Of a stretch of DNA of 64,000 nucleotides, positions 12,301 through 24,319 are shown piece after piece. Below the pieces are notes generated by a model. That model saw nothing but the letters and a program-made list of their open reading frames with translations. It did not search any database and was not told the DNA's origin. Position 1 is the first letter of the stretch. The number at the start of each line of letters is the position of its first letter. Made by a program: the position numbers and the translations under genes. The stretch comes from Nematostella vectensis (Eukaryota; Cnidaria; Anthozoa; Actiniaria; Edwardsiidae), in the NCBI RefSeq assembly GCF_932526225.1, contig NC_064047.1, forward strand, positions 1,426,001 to 1,490,000, read 5' to 3'.

Positions 12301-12858
12301 ATTATTGGGAGAGGGGGGCACAATACAGAAACACATAATATATATATATCATTGGGGGCGCAGCCACACTCCTACTGGTCATTTGCTTATAATTTTTTTT
12401 AAATATTGGGCAAGGCTCACATGCCCCCATACATGATCATTATCACCATCACTATAACCATGTGTTAATTATATTATTATTGCCACTATTTTAAAAATTA
12501 TTATTGTTTTTTTTTTTGTTTTAGAAATGGGGTTAGCAACCCATCTAACCAGCTTGCCTCGACGTTACCCTACCTACCTAGCCATCCCGGCATTGCGCAG
12601 CAGATGAACAATACAACCCCACCCACAGAGACAGTTGTGCCCTTACAAAACACTACCCCACCCTCCACACCTAAGGACCTTTATTTACCCAAATCAAGTC
12701 AAGCAAAGTCTTCATCGCAAATGACACCAACAAGCTCACAATCATCTCCGTCGCCAGTTTCTCCAAGGAGTGGGATGAACGTTGGGAACATTACTCCATC
12801 TTATTACGTCCCTCCTCCGAGCAATGTTGAAGGCGGAGAGCTTTTTTCGCCATCATAA
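6315..12858 (+). CDS. GOPC: GOPC, Golgi-associated PDZ and coiled-coil protein
   Basis: Seven exons, 6315-6530, 8958-9122, 9603-9778, 10287-10572, 11055-11311, 12091-12180 and 12525-12858, join in frame to 1,524 nt (507 aa), all with GT/AG. Residues 1-72 carry the family block [17 protein letters not shown] and [19 protein letters not shown] coiled coil runs from about 73 to 215, containing [19 protein letters not shown] and the [14 protein letters not shown] segment. The PDZ domain is about 264-350 with the GLGI carboxylate-binding loop at 275-278. In mammals GOPC (PIST/CAL) works at the trans-Golgi with syntaxin-6 and Rho family TC10, and sorts PDZ-binding membrane proteins, CFTR among them, toward lysosomes. 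The 150-residue tail after the PDZ is acidic, then Ser/Thr/Pro-rich, and does not resemble the vertebrate tail. I chose ATG 6315 over the in-frame 6300 ATG because homology begins right after it. Confidence 0.95.
7480..8058 (-). pseudogene. degenerate coding-like sequence in GOPC intron 1
   Basis: On the minus strand, short coherent stretches occur in changing frames. An ATG at 8058 opens a reading of about 44 codons with [20 protein letters not shown]. Later stretches read [18 protein letters not shown], and a 60-codon open run containing [14 protein letters not shown] ends at 7480. I recognise no family. Frame changes and stops suggest a decayed gene copy, but chance cannot be excluded. Confidence 0.22.
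8320..8787 (+). mobile_element. 3' end of a LINE (non-LTR retrotransposon) with (TATTG)n tail
   Basis: An open frame at 8320-8613 ends with the pattern typical of the C-terminus of LINE reverse-transcriptase proteins: basic MRKLEHRRQ near the start, later [22 protein letters not shown]-like spacing (W-N-x-L-P ... S-x-x-x-F-x-x-x-L). An AT-rich 3'UTR follows and ends in about six copies of TATTG (8757-8787). Only the C-terminal about 97 codons remain, so it is a 5'-truncated copy, as is usual for target-primed insertion. It lies in sense orientation inside GOPC intron 1, 170 bp before exon 2. Confidence 0.7.
9885..9965. repeat. (CAT)n-rich stretch in GOPC intron 3
   Basis: Imperfect ATC/CAT trinucleotides in the intron between GOPC exons 3 and 4. 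Confidence 0.7.
11508..11866. repeat. 18-bp C-rich minisatellite in GOPC intron 5
   Basis: About 19 degenerate units built on TACCTGCTCCCCTCCCTG, with shortened units CTCCCCTCCCTGTAC mixed in. It lies 200 bp after the exon 5 donor. The strand is almost pure pyrimidine and may form unusual DNA structure. Open frames across it on both strands are low-complexity by-products. Confidence 0.9.
12217..12272. repeat. (CAT/CAC)n microsatellite in GOPC intron 6
   Basis: Imperfect CAT/CAC trinucleotide run just downstream of the exon 6 donor. Confidence 0.8.
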
Positions 12859-13521
12859 ATTCTGGTAACATCAATCCTGTAGCTATCTCCTACACGGTGC
12901 CAATGGGGTGGAATGAAAACTGGTAACATTACTCTATTTGGCCCTAGCAATGCTTAAAATGGAGTGCTCTTTTCGCCATCATAAATTCTTCTTTTTTACC
13001 ATGGTGGTCAGCATTTAAGCTAGCAGTCTACACTGTAAGGTTTAAAGGGGATTGATGTATTATTGGAATAGTGGATTGCCTGGGAATAAAAGAAGATCTT
13101 GTGCTTCTTCTTACAAGACAAAGTGGCCCATTCAGATCATGTTATGTCTTTGTATCATCTTTGAATTTTGAAGTTAAATGGGTTGACTATTTGAATTCTC
13201 TTGACTTTGCTTTGGGGAGTACTTTTTGGTTCCAAACATAAAACTATAAATCTATCATTGTGGAGTTCTTTCAACTTCTACACTATGATGATGTTAAACA
13301 CGAAACACATCAAACATTACGATGGACCATATAAATCAAATCGACATGCCGATCTTCTGCACAAACCTTCAAGGAACACTATAATGGTGTAATAAGCATG
13401 GATCACTTTACATAGCGGAGTACTATATCAACCTAAAAAACATGTGTTGAATGTTTTTGTGTGACTTCTACAGAAACCTTGCAGATGTTTGTGCAAATGA
13501 TCTCGTGGAGGCTGTGCACCA
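12859..13521 (+). other. GOPC 3'UTR and flank with polyadenylation signal
   Basis: AATAAA lies at 13085-13090, about 230 bp after the stop codon, and is the best poly(A) signal candidate. The stretch GGAGAGCTTTTTTCGCCATCATAAATTCT around the stop (12835 on) is partly repeated at 12960-12990, a short direct duplication of the 3' end. No further gene was seen. Confidence 0.55.
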
Positions 13522-14648
13522 CATAGTGGAGCAACATTGAGCATTGTATTGACATCAGCATATAGTGGAGCAACATTGAGCATTGTATTGACATCAGCAC
13601 ATAGTGGAGCAACATTGAGCATTGTACTGACATCAGCATATAGTGGAGCAACATTGAGCATTGTATTGACATCAGCACATAGTGGAGCAACATTGAGCAT
13701 TGTACTGACATCAGCATATAGTGGAGTAACATTGAGCATTGTATTGACATCAGCACATAGTGGAGCAACATTGAGCATTGTACTGACATCAGCATATAGT
13801 GGAGCAACATTGAGCATTGTATTGACATCACCGCATAGTGGAGTAACATTGAGCATTGTATTGACATCACCGCATAGTGGAGTAACATTGAGCATTGTAT
13901 TGACATCAGCATATAGTGGAGCAACATTGAGCATTGTATTGACATCAGCACATAGTGGAGTAACATTGAGCATTGTACTGACATTAGCACATAGTGGAGC
14001 AACATTGAGCATTGTACTGACATCAGCACATAGTGGAGTAACATTGAGCATTGTACTGACATTAGCACATAGTGGAGCAACATTGAGCATTGTATTGACA
14101 TCAGCACATAGTGGAGCAACATTGAGCATTGTATTGACATCAGCATATAGTGGAGCAACATTGAGCATTGTATTGACATCAGCACATAGTGGAGCAACAT
14201 TGAGCATTGTATTGACATCAGCACATAGTGGAGCAACATTGAGCATTGTATTGACATCAGCATATAGTGGAGCAACATTGAGCATTGTATTGACATCAGC
14301 ATATAGTGGAGCAACATTGAGCATTGTATTGACATCAGCATATAGTGGAGCAACATTGAGCATTGTATTGACATCAGCATATAGTGGAGCAACATTGAGC
14401 ATTGTATTGACATCAGCACATAGTGGAGTAACATTGAGCATTGTATTGACATCAGCATATAGTGGAGCAACATTGAGCATTGTATTGACATCAGCATATA
14501 GTGGAGCAACATTGAGCATTGTATTGACATCAGCACATAGTGGAGCAACATTGAGCATTGTATTGACATCACCGCATAGTGGAGCAACATTGAGCATTGT
14601 ATTGACATCACCACATAGTGGAGCAACATTGAGCATTGTATTGACATC
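13522..14648. repeat. 39-bp minisatellite, about 29 copies
   Basis: The unit is built from AGTGGAGCAACATTGAGC followed by ATTGTATTGACATCAGCAC. Units alternate mainly between GCACAT and GCATAT, with rarer CCGCAT and GTAACATT variants. Because 39 is 13 codons and the unit has no stop in several frames, frames of about 370-410 codons stay open on both strands. Their periodic 13-residue peptides look like no protein family, so no CDS is called. Confidence 0.95.
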
Positions 14649-14923
14649 GTGGATCTACTGTACATAACTTAACAGCAGTAGCACGGAAAGTCTAGTTTAG
14701 CTCTAAGGGTGGCATGGATGAAAAATGTATAATATATGCACACTGGTTTAGTCACGAGGTTTGATGAAAGAGAGGGGGTGCACAGGGTAAGATTTAAGAT
14801 TTGGTGATTATTCAATAACAAGACATCTGTTTGGCAGTCAAATGATCTACTCAATGAGGGAAATAATGGCAACTAATGTCTACTAAATCTACCATGGAAA
14901 TTATTTTATGGCTTACATTTAAA

Positions 14924-15025
14924 TAGCCTTATTAATCCGACTGCACATGATCGTTCATTTCACTTCCTCTCCCTTTTTGAGGAAGTGAAACGAACAATCA
15001 CGTGCCGTCTGATAAATCAGGCTTA
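14924..15025. mobile_element. foldback (MITE-like) inverted repeat
   Basis: Two arms of about 46 bp surround a 9-nt pyrimidine loop. The inner arms match well (TTCATTTCACTTCCTC against GAGGAAGTGAAACGAA), and the outer ends are TAGCCT.../...AGGCTTA with several mismatches. TA at each edge would suit a Tc1/mariner-type TA duplication, but this is weak evidence. Confidence 0.65.
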
Positions 15026-15234
15026 CAGTTCATAAATATTACTAATGAGGAAAAATTGTTAAAAGCAAATGAGCTTGAAGGAAATATTTTGTATTCGATT
15101 GCATGAAATGCATAACATGAATCAAATATGTAAGCAGATTTTGTAGCTTATTTAGAATAAAATTATTCTTTAAATTGTTTTTTTTTTTATGTTGAACTCC
15201 TGATCTCTCATGGAAGTGTTTCTCTATAATAAAA

Positions 15235-16159
<925 letters not shown>

Positions 16160-16544
16160 GGAATTCTGATGTAGATGTCGAGATAGCCGAAGGAGCAATT
16201 AAATAGGAACTTTGACAATTATTTTTACAAGAAGAATATTCTTACATTACTAGTTATTTATTTATTTTAATATACCTTATAGACGTGTAAATAGTTCAAA
16301 GTTTTCGGATAATTTTTATATTGTTATTATTATGTAGATATTGAAATTATTATTATTATTATTATTATTTATTATTATTACTTATTATTAATTTTTTTGG
16401 AGGGGGGACATAAAATGCAGACAAACAAAGTCAAGATATATTTTTTACCCTGTTTTTTTATTCAGCTTCCAGTTGTGGTACCCCTGTGGTAGTTTGACAC
16501 TGTTCTGTTTTATTTACTTCCGTTTGACTTCTAAACACGCATTC

Positions 16545-19500
16545 ATGGCTTTCTTCTGTGCGCTGAAACCCAAGTCTGCTATGAGTTTATTAGTAGGAAT
16601 CACGCTTTTATTCCCGCTAATAAAATCAGAGAATGCTGTAAATCTCGAGGGACATCTTAAGCCGATCTTCTCATTTGGTAGACGCAACTCGGTGGAGGTT
16701 TTTCAAGGATTTCCTTCGCCCCAGGAGTTCTTTACAAACTTTGTGATCCCCGCAAAACCAGTCTTGTTTTCCGGGGGAGCAAAGCGATATCCTGCATTTG
16801 AAAGATGGAACGATAACTATTTCAAATCGTTTAGGGAGAGCAACGAATTCAAGATTGCAATCGAGCGTGAAAAGAAAGAAAATCGTAGCCTACCAGGTGA
16901 AGATATTCCGTTCAGCAGTTTCGTTGACAGATACACACAAGACAATATATACATGGTAAATTCAGTTCCTGATTTTTTAAGGTAAGATTATTTTGCTTAT
17001 TTATTCAGTTTATTTCCATTTATCTGAATTCATGAGTTAAACTTCGATTATTCTTTGCATTTTTAGGTAATTGTTTTGCGAATTAATTTCAATGTGACGT
17101 TTTGTTTTGATCATAAAAAATGCCATTTTAATGCTCCCCAGAAGCCCATTTATTACAGTTTCCCTCTCCTACCTCGCCATTTAATTGAATTGTCAGGCAT
17201 TTAGGTTTGAAATGCACCAACATTATGAAAAATGGCTTAAGAGGTGTCATTCTGATAAGTTAATAATTGGGTCTTGAAGCCCACAGGATATTTAACAAGG
17301 AAGCAGGTCCACTTAGTATTCACCGCCTCTTGAATAACTACAAAATGGCTTCGCGCAGGTGAAAATTATGCCATAATTAGAAAAGAGAAGCTCAGTTTCA
17401 TTTCAGAATTTTTTTTTAATTTCTTATAAAATTGTGTCACGGACTTTTGTAATAATAATAATAATAATGCGTGATCTTCTAAAAAGCAAATATATATATA
17501 TATATATGTCCTAGTCTTGGAAGATTGTTTGTATCTGCACAACAAAAACAGTCATTAACAGAGTAAAATGCGATTAATCATTTGTTAATGCACCGTCACA
17601 GAAAAAGCACGTTCTGCTTTTTTTTGTTAAATGAGAAAAATACAACATCCTGATGTCAAGGATATTAGCTTTTCTTTCATTTCCTATTATCCTATCTGAA
17701 ATGTTTTATTTTTGTCACAAAGATATACACATTTTTAAACCTGAGAATCTTGATTATTATGCTTTTCTGCCAGAAAAGATTTTTTTTTTTTAAATGAGAA
17801 TTGGAAAACGCTTTTAACCTTATTTTAAAGCATTTTTTTTAGAATCGCATATTATAGATAATATGAACAATATTAAAGAGCACTGTGGAAATTTTTTTTT
17901 TTCTAATTTATTATTTTAGCTAGGAGTATGTAGCAGTGATTAAAACTATGTATAAAAAGTCCACCCATTTAAATATGGTGTTTTGCTCAATGCTTGACAC
18001 CGAAATGTTTTATTTTGTTCCACAGAAAAGATATCTACCTTCCCTCCTGTATAGCTTGTCCAGATATCACCAAGGAGAACCTTGTGGAGAATGTATGTAT
18101 AATTAAGCCCCAAAATTTCTTCTTGTGCTACTTTCCTCCCCCTAAACTCTTTCTGGAAACAGACACAACAGACAATTTCTGTTTAATATCTGATAGGTTA
18201 ATTAAACCAATGTAGACCCATGGTCCTTTACCCAAGTGTAATGTCGTTACTGCTAGCACTCCACCATAATTGATATTTTTTATCGCCTGTTATAGATTAT
18301 GTGGTAATGTAATTTTCTTACGGCCTTAATAGGTTGTTCATAATTATCTGCTAGCACTCCACCATAATTAATATTTTTTATCGCCTGTTATAGATTATGT
18401 GGTAATGTAATGTCCTTACGGCCTTAATAGGTTGTTCATAATTATCTGCTAGCACTCCACCATAATTAATATTTTTTATCGCCTGTTATAGATTATGTGG
18501 TAATGTAATGTCCTTACGGCCTTAATAGGTTGTTCATAATTATCTGCTAGCACTCCACCATAATTAATATTTTTTATCGCCTGTTATAGATTATGTGGTA
18601 ATGTAATGTCCTTACGGCCTTAATAGGTTGTTCATAATTATCTGCTAGCACTCCACCATAATTAATATTTTTTATCCCTGTTATAGATTATGTGGTAATG
18701 TAATGTCCTTACGGCCTTAATAGGTTGTTCATAATTATCTGCTAGCACTCCACCATAATTAATATTTTTTATCGCCTGTTATAGATTATGTGGTTCAGCA
18801 GTGGAGGCACAAAGTCAGTACTTCACAGCGATTACTCTGAAAACATCATCTGTTCTCTCAGGGGTAGCAAGGAGGTCTACCTTGTTGACAAGCGGCACAT
18901 GGATAATGTGAGGCATAGCACTCAACACCTTGCTAACACCCTGCCCCACTACACCAACTCCCTGTTCCACTTACACACCAACACCCGTCTCACTACACCA
19001 ACACCCTGTTCCACTTACACACCAACACCCGTCTCACTACACCAATACCTTGTCTCACTCCAACACCCTGTCTCTCTACACGAACACCCTGCCTTACTCC
19101 AACACCCTGTCTCACTACACCAACACCCTGCCCCACTACACCAACACCCTGCCCCACTACACCAATACCCTGTCTCACTGCACCGACACCCTGTCACACT
19201 ACATTAACACCCTGCCCCACTACACCAATACCCTGTTCCAATACACCAACACCCTGCCCCACTACACCAACACCCTGCTCCACTACACCAACACACTGTT
19301 CTACTACACTAATACCCTGTCTCACTGCACCAACACCCTGTCCCACTACACCAACACCCTGCCCCACTGCACCAACACCCTGTTCCGCTACACCAACACC
19401 CTGCCCCACTGCACCAACAACCTGTTCCACTACACCAACACCCTGTCCCACTACACCAATACCCTGTCCCACTACACCAACACCCTGTTCCACTACACCA

Positions 19501-20042
19501 ATACCCTGTCCCACTACACCAACACCCTGTTCCACTACACCAACACCCTGTTCCAATACACCAACACCCTGCCCCACTACACCAACACCCTGTTCCACTA
19601 CACCAATACCCTGCCCCACTGCACCAACACCCTGTTCTGCTACACCAACACCCTGCCCCACTGCACCAACAACCTGTTCCACTACACCAACACCCTGTCC
19701 CACTACACCAATACCCTGTCCCACTACACCAACACCCTGTTCCACTACACCAATACCCTGTCCCACTACACCAACACCCTGCCCCACTACACCAATACCC
19801 TGTCCCACTACACCAACACCCTGTTCCACTACACCAATACCCTGTCCCACTACACCAACACCCTGTTCCACTACACCAACACCCTGTCCAATCACACCAA
19901 CACCCTGTCCAATCACACCAACACCCTGTCCAATCAATTATTTTTTGGTTATATATGGCTTTCTGGCAGCCCAAAGGGGGGGGGGAGGGGGTTTAAACCC
20001 CCTAAACCCTCCCCCTAGATCCGCTACTGTGTTTAATGTGAA

Positions 20043-20077
<35 letters not shown>

Positions 20078-23000
20078 GCGATGGCATGGCGATGGCGATG
20101 GCGATGGCGATGGCGATGGCGATGGCGATGGCGATGGCGATGGCGATGGCGATGGCGATGGCGATGATGATGATGATGGTGATGATGTGATTTTAGTGTT
20201 GCTGATAGTGATTGTGACGATTAAGCTTTGTGTTTTATGTGATAATAATTACTGTTATGTTAACTACTAATTTTAATGATAATTTTCAGGTAAATGTTAC
20301 AGAGATGGGTTTCTCTGGAGTTGATATTGACAAGTATGTGCAATAAATATTTATGCTTATTGTTCTTATCAAGCATACATAGCATACAGGGCCGTAGCAA
20401 GGGCTGGGCACTGGGGGCATGTGCCCCCCCCCCCCCCCCCCCAATCTTACGTGGCCTGCTACGGCTCTGACATAGCACATGTTCCCAGACCACAAGCTCA
20501 CCTTCGTTGTTTAAATAAAATTCAAGTTGTTTCGAGCTTTGCAGTGTTGTTGATTTAGAATTGTAGGTTTCAGAGGTCTCAAAGCCTGGGCCTAAGTATC
20601 CTCCTCATGGTCGTAGCAGGGGTTGGCGCTTTGGGGGCACGTGCCCCCCCAATATTTTCCTAATGTTTCTGTATTGCGCCTCCCCCCTAAATCTTACCTA
20701 TCCTGCTACGGCTCTGCTCCTCAGCCGATGTGCATAGAAGGTTTAGTCTATCACTGTGAGTACTCTCTCCAGAGTCAAATAAGGGATTTTGTTTTTGCTG
20801 TGAAATGGTTGTCAATGGTCGATTTCTTAACATGTACTATTTGTTTCCAGGGTTGATTTAGACAAGTTTCCAGGTCTGTATAACTTGGAGCACTGGCATG
20901 TTGTTGTCAAGGAGGGCGATTGCTTATACCTGCCCTTTCTGTGGTGAGTGGCACTAAGCGATGACGCTCTCCTCTTTGTATAAGTGCGCGGGCTAGTCCG
21001 AGAAGGGGACATTTCTATTCATGGGTAGATCCAAGTGCCTTCATGGACATAGGACTAAGCGGTATTGTCACCAGTTTACTTTCGGAGGGCCAAGAAAACC
21101 TCAATCGACAAGAGACAAAAGAAGCATCCGCTCTAAATTATTAGTCACACCCTCAAAAAAACTTCCAATAGATACATTGTTGTCACAATTTTAAAATATT
21201 TTTCGCGTTTTCCTGAAATCGACCGGAAGTAAACTGATGACAACGCGGCTTTAAGGACGCATTGCCGCGGTTTTGGGCGAGCCGTTCGCCGTTCGCCGTT
21301 CGCCAAATACCAGGTACATCATTCACAAGTTTTTGCATTGCTTTAGTCTAAGCTTCAGGGGATTCTCGGTGGCATGTGCACGATATTTGCCTCTAATCCA
21401 GGCACGCATTGTATTGATGCGTCCAGGACTAATCTGGACGAATGAATGTAACTTGATCTCTAAATACCGTTGTTTCGATATGCGACGCATTTTACTTCAA
21501 ATTTGCAGTCTATACATTTGGGAATTTATAAGATAGCGTTCCAATAATACGACAGTTGAGATTTGTATTTCGATCTGAGCTGAGCTACCTTCAATGGGGT
21601 AAAAAATGATGTTTTTTTCCGATACAGGGCTGGGCCTCCGTGGGGGGGGGGGGGGGGGGAGGGAGAGGAATAACTTCTGAAAATACACAATAGGGGTGGA
21701 AAATGGTCAATCAGCCGTTTTGAAAATCCGAGAAAATGAGATCTTGCCATTCTAAAATCCGAGAAATCGAGACGTCTAAACATTTGGCGAGAAAATCAAT
21801 ATTTCTAGGGACCATTCGCCACCACTCACTATTTCTGTTTCTATTTCTGTGTTTAGGGTCCATCAAGTCACTTCTTATGGTAGTAATGTTGCAGTGAATG
21901 TTTGGTGGAAGACGAACCTGACAATTGACTACAGCTCATGTTACAAGGATGGGAATATAAGTCTGGGAGACGTCGAGTTTGTAGGATTCGGCAAGCTGTA
22001 CGAGGCGCAGTATAGAATGATCAAGTAAGTAACGACCTGGGATGGAGATAATCATGGCGATGATGATGGTGATGATAATTGATGTTGATGGGAATATAAG
22101 TGTGGAGGACGTCGAGTTTGTAGCAAAGATGTACGAGGCGCATGTATAGAATGGTCGTAAGAAACGATTTTGCATGATTAACATGAAAAAATATTTATTA
22201 TGTAGAAAAAATAGTTTTAATTGTGTGCTAAATCGTTGTTAGACGACCTCCTAGAATATAAAACTTTTGTCCCATTTGGGAGTAATGGGTTGTTAATCAA
22301 TTTTTTGGGCTGTTTTGATTATATGGTTTGGTTAACATCGCGCTATTCCGAAACTAGACAAGGCTTTTGGATTCTAGGGGGTGGCGTAACGAGTTCGGCT
22401 TTATGTGATATTGATTTTAGATTTGGCATGCTATGACATTGCGACTATGGCTATATAAAAGTATTTGTCATAATAGGTAATATTTATACAATTATTATTA
22501 TTTTTTTTTTATCTTCACTCACAGGTTTCTTACTTTGTAGAAATCGCATCACCCACGCAATACGCCGTGTAGGACCGCTAACTCTTGAAAAACTCGAAGA
22601 AACATTTAAAGCGGTGAGCTTGAAGCTCAAAACGGGGGGGGGGGGGGGGTTAATGCAAGATGGGACCAGGGGAGGGAAATCGGAGTCTGGATTTCACGAA
22701 TGACGCATGAAAGATAATGGAGACTTTACCCCAAATATATGAAGTGACTGAACTTTGCCCAACTCCACCAAAAATAGGAAATGACTTAACCTTGCCCTCC
22801 CTTCTCTCCTCTATTAATATTAGGAATGACTGTATAAGAAGTAGCATTTGTAAAGATGCCATATTCATAAGTTTGCGTATAAAGAATTCCGTAGCGCTGC
22901 CTAGTTCTTCTGGTCGCAATCATTAGTAATGATTTATCAGTTTTGAAAATAATAGCTAAACTGTAAAAATAATAACTTGAAACTATAACATGTAGTATTA

Positions 23001-24319
23001 GATCTGGCAACAACAAGGTTGTGAGTTGTTGGAGAGAGTCTTTGTCAAACGCCCTACTACGATACTACGGCCTTAGATGAAAAAGGTTTAGTCATAGATA
23101 TGGTCGCTTATGTTCCATCCTTTCCTCTCTGTGATAAAAACTACATTAATGTATTAACATTTACGCGCCGCGTCTATGATAGAGGTTTTCTGTTAATACA
23201 TGATGACACTGTTAATACATGGTGACACTGTTAATACATGATGACACTTTCATCGTTTTGCAGCAAACGGACATCATAATGCCGGGCGTGGAGATGTCTG
23301 AAGACGTCAAGACGGTTATCAGGAAGGTCAATACTTTGCTATGGGCCGTGTGTGTGTAAGGGAGGGGCGACGTAGGGGGGGAGGGGGAGGGGAATTTAAC
23401 AGGGGTGGAGAGGTTAGGCTACAAAAGGTTTCTCCAGGAAACAGTCCTGAGAATTAATTTTACTACCAAAATCAAAAATCTACAATTTCAAGCGTGATCA
23501 ACACTGCTAACAGTTTGGCTTGGTTATATCCTGTAAAATGGTAAAATGGATCAATTCATCCAATTACTGTATCGCTTATTGTTGTTTGGTCTTGGCCAGA
23601 TGTTCATTCTTCTTGATCAGTACACCGCTGACCAGGAGATCACGACTGACGATGTCAACAGGCTCGATAACAAGGTAGTTTATGGCTGTAATCTATAACA
23701 GATAACGAGTCGATGTGATTTAGGCTAGCGCGAGCCGATCATTGCTGTGCTGGGTGCAAACTGGCGATGTAGAGTTCTGTTGACAAAAAGTCAGTAAAAG
23801 TTTAATTATTGTGTGTGTGTGTGTGTGTGTGTGGGGGGGGGGGGGGATGCTTAAGGGAATAAAAAATGGGCGTTAAACGGGTCCCACGACCTGCCAAAGA
23901 TATCAACTGGGGCGCCATTTAGACAAGCACACCGCCATTTTACGCTCCCACACTTTACAAAGTCACACGAAGCATTCAATTCATTATTCTTTATTTATTT
24001 GCTTATTCAAGCAAGTAAATGAGTAATTAACAGTGAAATATCTTCAATAAATTATAAAGAAGTTTTCTTTTGACAGCAAAACGTTGTATTTTAGATTTAA
24101 ACAATACCAAGGTGTTTGAGCACCATCCTTTACGTTTTCTTTCTCTGCACACAGGACTGGGAGCTAATCCGCCTTTTGCTCAACGACATGATAAAACTCG
24201 TGAACGAAGACTCAGAAAAGCAAGCGGCCAGGGATGCAGAAAGTGAGACAGAGAATGAGGAAGAGGTCTACCAAGACATCGCGTTTGACGAACATCACGC
24301 GGACCGTGACGAGCTTTAA
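16545..24319 (+). CDS. ER-lumenal JmjC/cupin-8 2-oxoglutarate oxygenase
   Basis: Ten exons, 16545-16981, 18026-18092, 18785-18907, 20290-20333, 20851-20943, 21857-22024, 22541-22613, 23264-23326, 23600-23674 and 24155-24319, join in frame to 1,308 nt (435 aa) with GT/AG throughout. The N-terminus has a hydrophobic signal (SLLVGITLLFPLI); translation may start at 16545 or at the ATG at 16581. The cupin core shows the Fe(II) triad as LHSD (His182, Asp184) and WVHQV (His257), with WFSSGGTKSVLH before and SNVAVNVWW after, as in the FIH/JmjC group. The protein ends in acidic residues and RDEL, a KDEL-type ER retrieval signal. It is thus predicted to be a soluble ER hydroxylase or demethylase; the substrate is unknown. 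Human JMJD8 is an ER-lumenal analogue, but orthology is not established. Confidence 0.88.
18251..18794 (+). repeat. 98-bp tandem repeat copying the exon 3 splice acceptor
   Basis: Copies start with TGCTAGCACTCCACC at 18251, 18349, 18447, 18545, 18643 and 18740. The spacing is 98 bp, and 97 once through a 1-bp deletion. Each unit contains CGCCTGTTATAG, then ATTATGTGG. In the sixth copy this is the genuine acceptor and first codons of exon 3 (18785); in the five upstream copies ATTATGTGG is followed by TAATGTAATG instead of exon sequence. Confidence 0.95.
18926..19935. repeat. 21-bp minisatellite in intron 3 of the JmjC gene
   Basis: About 48 units of CACTACACCAACACCCTGTCC with C/T and ACA/ATA variants, starting about 20 bp after the exon 3 donor. 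The unit equals seven codons, so frames stay open on both strands (H-Y-T-N-T-L-x plus; G-x-G-V-x-V-V minus). These are not regarded as genes. Confidence 0.95.
20047..20187. repeat. (GAT)n/(GATGGC)n microsatellite
   Basis: A GAT run, then about 14 GATGGC hexamers and further GAT, within intron 3 of the JmjC gene, 100 bp before exon 4. Confidence 0.95.
20387..20469. mobile_element. short inverted-repeat element, GCCGTAGCA family, copy 1
   Basis: The left end CAGGGCCGTAGCA is inverted at the right end as TGCTACGGCTCTG. The centre holds GGGGGCATGTGCCCCCC, a G/C hairpin with a poly-C run. It lies in intron 4 of the JmjC gene. A second copy is at 20609-20715 and a left-end copy at 45333. Confidence 0.6.
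20609..20715. mobile_element. short inverted-repeat element, GCCGTAGCA family, copy 2
   Basis: Left end GGTCGTAGCAGGGG, centre GGGGGCACGTGCCCCCC, right end CCTGCTACGGCTCTG. It is a longer version of the element 220 bp upstream, in the same intron. Confidence 0.55.
21056..21254. mobile_element. MITE with about 30-bp inverted ends
   Basis: The left end contains TTGTCACCAGTTTACTTTCGG; the right end, read on the other strand, contains TTGTCATCAGTTTACTTCCGG. GGAC directly flanks both sides (21052-21055, 21255-21258) and may be the target duplication. The interior (CCTCAATCGACAAGAGAC) is shared in inverse orientation with a copy at 45284-45620. It sits in intron 5 of the JmjC gene. Confidence 0.7.
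22087..22165 (+). pseudogene. decayed duplicate of the 3' half of JmjC exon 6
   Basis: GATGGGAATATAAG, GACGTCGAGTTTGTAG and TGTACGAGGCGCA follow one another here just as in exon 6 (21948-22024), offset by about 139 bp. Several substitutions and small indels break the frame, and the donor has decayed to CGTAAG. It is a local duplication within intron 6, not a usable exon. Confidence 0.8.
23811..23847. repeat. (TG)n plus poly-G
   Basis: TG dinucleotide run followed by about 14 G, in the intron before the last exon of the JmjC gene. Confidence 0.9.

Noticed and set aside
13428-14667. Three overlapping frames of 376-410 codons on both strands
   Set aside because: They are produced by the 39-bp tandem unit; the peptides are perfect 13-residue periodicities without a family pattern.
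18930-20018. 362-codon plus-strand and 221-247-codon minus-strand repeat frames
   Set aside because: They lie in the 21-bp minisatellite within intron 3 of the JmjC gene; the unit equals seven codons.
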